Below are positions 61,211 through 64,000 of a DNA stretch of 64,000 nt, one piece after another. Both the position numbers and the translations under genes were made by a program. The notes under the pieces are model-generated. The model saw only the letters and a program-made list of their open reading frames with translations, did no database searches and had not been told where the DNA came from. The DNA lies in assembly GCA_048296855.1 (NCBI GenBank), contig CP182631.1. The stretch is one strand, 5' to 3'. Position 1 is the first letter of the stretch; every line of letters begins with the position of its first letter. This stretch comes from Pseudocolwellia sp048296855 (GTDB lineage Bacteria; Pseudomonadota; Gammaproteobacteria; Enterobacterales; Alteromonadaceae).

Positions 61211-62005
61211 ATGGCTAAGATCACAACTTCAACCTTGATCAAAATGAAACAGCAAGGCGAAAAAATTTCAACAATTACCGCTTACGATGCAAGTTTTGCT
61301 AAATTATTTGACCAAGCAGGTATTCACGCTATTTTAATAGGTGACTCACTAGGCATGGTTTTACAAGGCGAAGACGATACTCTACCGGTAAGCATTGACG
61401 ATATGGCCTACCATACTAAATGTGTGCGTAATGGCGTTGAAAACACGCTTGTTATTGCCGACATGCCCTTTATGAGTTACGCCACAACCGAGCAAACTTA
61501 TATAAACGCAACTAAACTTATGCAAGCGGGTGCTAGCATGGTTAAAATTGAAGGCGGAAGCTGGTTAGTTGACACCATTAAAGGTTTAGTTGAACGTGGT
61601 ATTCCTGTTTGTGCTCATTTAGGCTTAACACCTCAATCAGTGAACGTGTTCGGTGGCTTTAGAGTACAAGGTCGTGATAAAACAAAAGCATTAGAAATGA
61701 TTGAACACGCCAAACAATTAGAACAGGCAGGTGCGCAATTATTAGTATTAGAATGTATACCTGACAGCTTAGGTAAAGCGATTACGGAAGCCGTTACTAT
61801 TCCAACTATAGGCATTGGCGCTGGTAAAGGTACTGATGGACAAATACTGGTAATGCACGATGCTTTAGGAATCTCATGTAGTTATATGCCTAAATTTTCG
61901 AGAAACTTTTTAATCGATACTGGCGACATAAAGAAAGCGATAGAGCTTTATATTAAAGAAGTATCTTTAGGTAACTTCCCTGGTCAAGAACACATTTTCG
62001 AATAG
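61211..62005 (+). CDS. panB: 3-methyl-2-oxobutanoate hydroxymethyltransferase
   Basis: PanB (264 residues) makes ketopantoate from alpha-ketoisovalerate and 5,10-methylene-THF, the first step of pantothenate synthesis. Motifs are ITAYDASFAKLFD, ILIGDSLGMVLQGEDDTLPV, MVKIEGGSW, GIPVCAHLGLTPQSVNVFGGF and PTIGIGAGKGTDGQILV. It is upstream of panC by 12 bp, and downstream of folK, as in E. coli. Confidence 0.97.
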   Translation: MAKITTSTLIKMKQQGEKISTITAYDASFAKLFDQAGIHAILIGDSLGMVLQGEDDTLPVSIDDMAYHTKCVRNGVENTLVIADMPFMSYATTEQTYINATKLMQAGASMVKIEGGSWLVDTIKGLVERGIPVCAHLGLTPQSVNVFGGFRVQGRDKTKALEMIEHAKQLEQAGAQLLVLECIPDSLGKAITEAVTIPTIGIGAGKGTDGQILVMHDALGISCSYMPKFSRNFLIDTGDIKKAIELYIKEVSLGNFPGQEHIFE

Positions 62006-62017
62006 TTTGGGACTATA

Positions 62018-62872
62018 ATGAAAACAGTTGATAACATAAATGATTTACGCCAAATAATTACAGATTGGCGTCAACAAGGTTTAAAAATTGGCTTTGTGCC
62101 AACTATGGGTAATTTACATGCTGGTCATATTTCCTTAGTGACTGAAGCTCATAAACATGCAGACAAAATTGTTGCTAGCATATTCATTAATCCAATGCAG
62201 TTTGGTGAAAACGAAGATGTTGATAGCTACCCAAGAACCATGAACGCTGATAAGCAAAAGCTTGAAGCAGAAGGTACTGACTTATTATTTACACCAACCC
62301 CTGAAATTATTTACCCTAAAGGGCTAGATAAACAAACCTACGTTGAAGTACCTAATGTATCTGAAGGTTATTGTGGTGAAAGCCGCCCTGGCCATTTTAG
62401 AGGTGTTTCAACCGTAGTGTGTAAGCTGTTCAACTTAGTACAACCAGACATTGCTTGTTTTGGTTTAAAAGATTATCAACAAGTACAAGTTATTGAAACT
62501 ATGGTAGATGATTTATCAATGCCCATTGAGATTATTCCTGTTGATACGGTTAGAGAAGCTTCTGGTTTAGCATTAAGTTCTAGAAACGGTTATTTAACTG
62601 AAGAAGAGCTTAAAATAGCCCCCGCATTAAGCCAAAATATTCAATGGCTAGCTAATAAATTAAAAACCGATAATGACTTTATTGGTTTAGCTAAAACAGC
62701 TGCGTCGTATATAGATAATGCAGGATTAAAAACTGATTACATTCATGTTTGCCATGCAAAAACATTACAACCCGCCAGTGAAGATGATACAGATATTGTT
62801 ATATTAGCCGCCGCTTTTTGTGGTAAAGCACGCCTAATAGACAACTTAAGATTTTCTTTAAAATCAGCGTAA
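62018..62872 (+). CDS. panC: Pantothenate synthetase
   Basis: PanC (284 residues) condenses pantoate with beta-alanine using ATP. Motifs are PTMGNLHAGHISLV (the HxGH nucleotide motif), FINPMQFGENEDVDSYPR, CFGLKDYQQVQVI, and ALSSRNGYLT (KMSKS-like). It is followed by a strong terminator. The beta-alanine donor is probably PanP, encoded on the opposite strand beyond the repeat. Confidence 0.97.
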   Translation: MKTVDNINDLRQIITDWRQQGLKIGFVPTMGNLHAGHISLVTEAHKHADKIVASIFINPMQFGENEDVDSYPRTMNADKQKLEAEGTDLLFTPTPEIIYPKGLDKQTYVEVPNVSEGYCGESRPGHFRGVSTVVCKLFNLVQPDIACFGLKDYQQVQVIETMVDDLSMPIEIIPVDTVREASGLALSSRNGYLTEEELKIAPALSQNIQWLANKLKTDNDFIGLAKTAASYIDNAGLKTDYIHVCHAKTLQPASEDDTDIVILAAAFCGKARLIDNLRFSLKSA

Positions 62873-62898
62873 TACTCAAAAATTAAATAATTAAAATA

Positions 62899-62936
62899 AA
62901 AAAGCAGAAGTTTAAATAACTTCTGCTTTTTTATTT
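62899..62936 (+). terminator. Terminator after panC
   Basis: AAAAAGCAGAAGTT (62899-62912), loop TAAAT, AACTTCTGCTTTTT (62918-62931) form a perfect 14-bp stem ending in a T run. It closes the dksA-gluQ-pcnB-folK-panB-panC stretch. Confidence 0.93.
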
Positions 62937-62974
62937 TCTTAAATATTACCTATTCTCTTAGTTTAATTAGCCTA

Positions 62975-63287
62975 TATACCCGTAACCATTCAAGATGCAG
63001 GTTTCAGTGGGAACTAAAAACAATTTAGGCACAGATTTCACGTTCCAAACGAAATCTAAGTACATACATCCATGTATGCAAGGCATTAAGTTTACGTCAT
63101 GGTTATTCCCTTACTAAAGTTAATAACGCAGCATAAATTGTTTTTAGACCCATCGAAGAAGCGCTTGAGCAAAATCACTTCGTCGTTAATGCTTTTTATA
63201 AGGGAACGACCATTATTACAAAGCATTGCCTTGAATTGATATCGCTCAAGTGCTCTGAAATACGCATCTTGATTGGTAACGGGTATA
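62975..63287 (+). repeat. Intergenic repeat family, copy 3, with a 49-bp insert
   Basis: Same orientation as copy 1. It starts TATACCCGTAACCATTCAAG and ends TTGATTGGTAACGGGTATA, flanked on both sides by TA. The interior matches copies 1 and 2 apart from the added block 63031-63079. It occupies most of the 455-bp gap between panC and the small gene at 63328. Confidence 0.9.
63031..63079 (+). repeat. Two-hairpin insert (49 bp) inside repeat copy 3
   Basis: Absent from copies 1 and 2 here. It has AGATTTC...GAAATCT (7-bp stem, 11-base loop) followed by CATACATCCATGTATG (7-bp stem over a CC centre). Compare the differently located insert 36950-36997. Confidence 0.75.
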
Positions 63288-63327
63288 TACACAAAGGAAA
63301 AATAAACAGATCCTAGTGAAATTGGTA

Positions 63328-63477
63328 TTATTCGTAAGAACGAGTAGACCACTCAAGTTCATATTCTAATTCTTCAATTTTTTTATTCGCCTCAAGCAGC
63401 TGTTGCTCTATTAACGCATAATTTATTTGTTCATTGGCTACCGATTGCATTGCGACGCTGTTATTAAATTGTTCCAT
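63328..63477 (-). CDS. Small hypothetical protein (49 residues), coiled-coil
   Basis: A short frame starts MEQFNNSVAMQSVANEQ and ends ELEWSTRSYE with TAA. It has a strong ribosome-binding site (AGGTGG, 9 bases before the ATG) and steady codon usage. The centre (about 20-42, LIEQQLLEANKKIEELEYEL) has a heptad repeat, so it is probably a small soluble coiled coil. It is just downstream of the panP terminator, so it needs its own promoter. I do not recognise the family; the good ribosome-binding site is the main reason to list it. Confidence 0.65.
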   Translation of the reverse strand: MEQFNNSVAMQSVANEQINYALIEQQLLEANKKIEELEYELEWSTRSYE

Positions 63478-63630
63478 AAATCACCACCTAATATAATTGT
63501 AACTAGGACTGTATTATTACAGTATGGATTACATAAATCAACAAATAAAACACCAAAACGAAATAAAGTCGAAACATAATCGAAACAACTTCGTAAGACA
63601 AAAGTTAAACATTGAATGTGTAAATAACAA

Positions 63631-63665
63631 AAACAAAAAGACAATACCAGTAATATATTGTCTTT
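63631..63665 (-). terminator. Terminator after panP
   Basis: On the minus strand AAAGACAATA (63665-63656 side) pairs with TATTGTCTTT (63646-63637 side) over 10 bp with a 9-base loop, then TTGTTTTTGTT follows. It lies about 60 bp after the panP stop. Confidence 0.75.
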
Positions 63666-63725
63666 AAAGGATTTTAGGTTTATTTAGATAGGAGATGGAA
63701 ATAAATAATTAATGGATATACAAAA

Positions 63726-64000
63726 TCAACCACAAATACTATGTAACTCAGGAAGAAAGGTTACACTTTCATTTGCTAGAACAGCTTGTTCTTCAAGAAT
63801 ACTGTGCAATATTTTATTTGATGTGAGCGGATTTGCTAGTACCACTCTAAAAACCAAAATTTTCTTACCCTGATAGCGAGATACTTCTATACGTGTTCTT
63901 GAAACAAACGACTTACCATTTTCACGCTGACGTTTTTGAACAAACTTAGTTAACTTATCTAACAGATCATTTATTTTATCTTGCTGCTCAAGTGTTGCTG
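63726..64000 (-). CDS. panP: Pyridoxal-dependent aspartate 1-decarboxylase PanP, C-terminal part
   Basis: The frame runs off the right edge and ends with TGA at 63726-63728, giving 91 residues of the C-terminus. FVQKRQRENGKSFVSRTRIEV and KILVFRVVLANPLTSNKIL (cited in short pieces by position, about 16-58 of the fragment) match the end of the PanP/glutamate decarboxylase-like family. PanP makes beta-alanine from aspartate in bacteria that lack PanD. Its position beside panB-panC on the opposite strand supports the assignment. The catalytic lysine lies outside the window. Confidence 0.78.
   Translation of the reverse strand, partial: ATLEQQDKINDLLDKLTKFVQKRQRENGKSFVSRTRIEVSRYQGKKILVFRVVLANPLTSNKILHSILEEQAVLANESVTFLPELHSICG

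Noticed and set aside
63092..63352. 86-residue minus-strand frame over repeat copy 3
   Set aside because: It lies in the repeat and overlaps the end of the small gene; the frame differs from that in copies 1 and 2.
1..64000. tRNA, rRNA genes or a CRISPR array
   Set aside because: I saw no cloverleaf-type sequences, no rRNA motifs and no regularly spaced short repeats with spacers.

Overview
The window is AT-rich chromosomal DNA from a marine gammaproteobacterium of the order Alteromonadales, most likely Colwelliaceae (Colwellia or Thalassotalea type). This placement is an inference. It rests on a complete MSHA pilus locus beside mreBCD, the sodium-motor protein MotX beside rnr/rlmB, an alternative aspartate decarboxylase (PanP) beside panBC, and several E. 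coli-like housekeeping blocks in conserved order.

Layout. 1-2650: the 3' end of a CvfB-like RNA-binding protein, a MscS channel, and a complete IS4-family insertion sequence. 2677-13899 (minus strand): tldD, a nitrilase, yhdP, rng, maf, mreD, mreC and mreB, the conserved cell-shape/RNase G block. 14222-27928 (minus): sixteen MSHA pilus genes from mshI (promoter end) to mshP. They cover the assembly platform, secretin, ATPase, major pilin and minor pilins; mshQ is missing. 28289-33305 (minus): rpsF-priB-rpsR-rplI, then rnr-rlmB. 33408-35262: motX and a diguanylate cyclase, divergent. 35352-43088: an M28 peptidase, erpA, a DUF6776-like protein, a ClC transporter, hemJ, pyrB and hemL. 43218-50035: a small unknown protein, mrcB (PBP1b), a MiaA-type prenyltransferase and hrpB. 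50293-56409: an accessory cassette of a FecI-type sigma factor, a FecR-type regulator, a TonB-dependent receptor with an STN domain, and a secreted purple-acid-phosphatase-like enzyme. 56666-62872: sfsA, dksA, gluQ, pcnB, folK, panB, panC. 63328-64000 (minus): a 49-residue small protein and the 3' end of panP.

How the parts work together. MSHA assembly depends on MshE, which has a c-di-GMP-binding MshEN domain. The window also carries a diguanylate cyclase and MotX, so pieces of the sessile/motile switch sit within about 20 kb. PanB, PanC and PanP together supply pantothenate with beta-alanine made from aspartate. The sigma/anti-sigma/receptor/phosphatase cassette looks like a cell-surface-signalling unit for a phosphorylated substrate, inserted into a block that is otherwise colinear with E. 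coli (mrcB-hrpB-...-sfsA-dksA-gluQ-pcnB-folK-panB-panC).

The most unusual non-coding content is a family of three intergenic repeats (about 263-313 bp) with inverted ends. Two of them carry different ~48-49 bp two-hairpin inserts at different internal positions. Others are an interlocked inverted-repeat structure just downstream of erpA, a hairpin that buries the ribosome-binding site of the IS transposase, and evidence that pcnB starts at an AUC codon 42 codons upstream of its first ATG. No tRNA, rRNA or CRISPR array was recognised.
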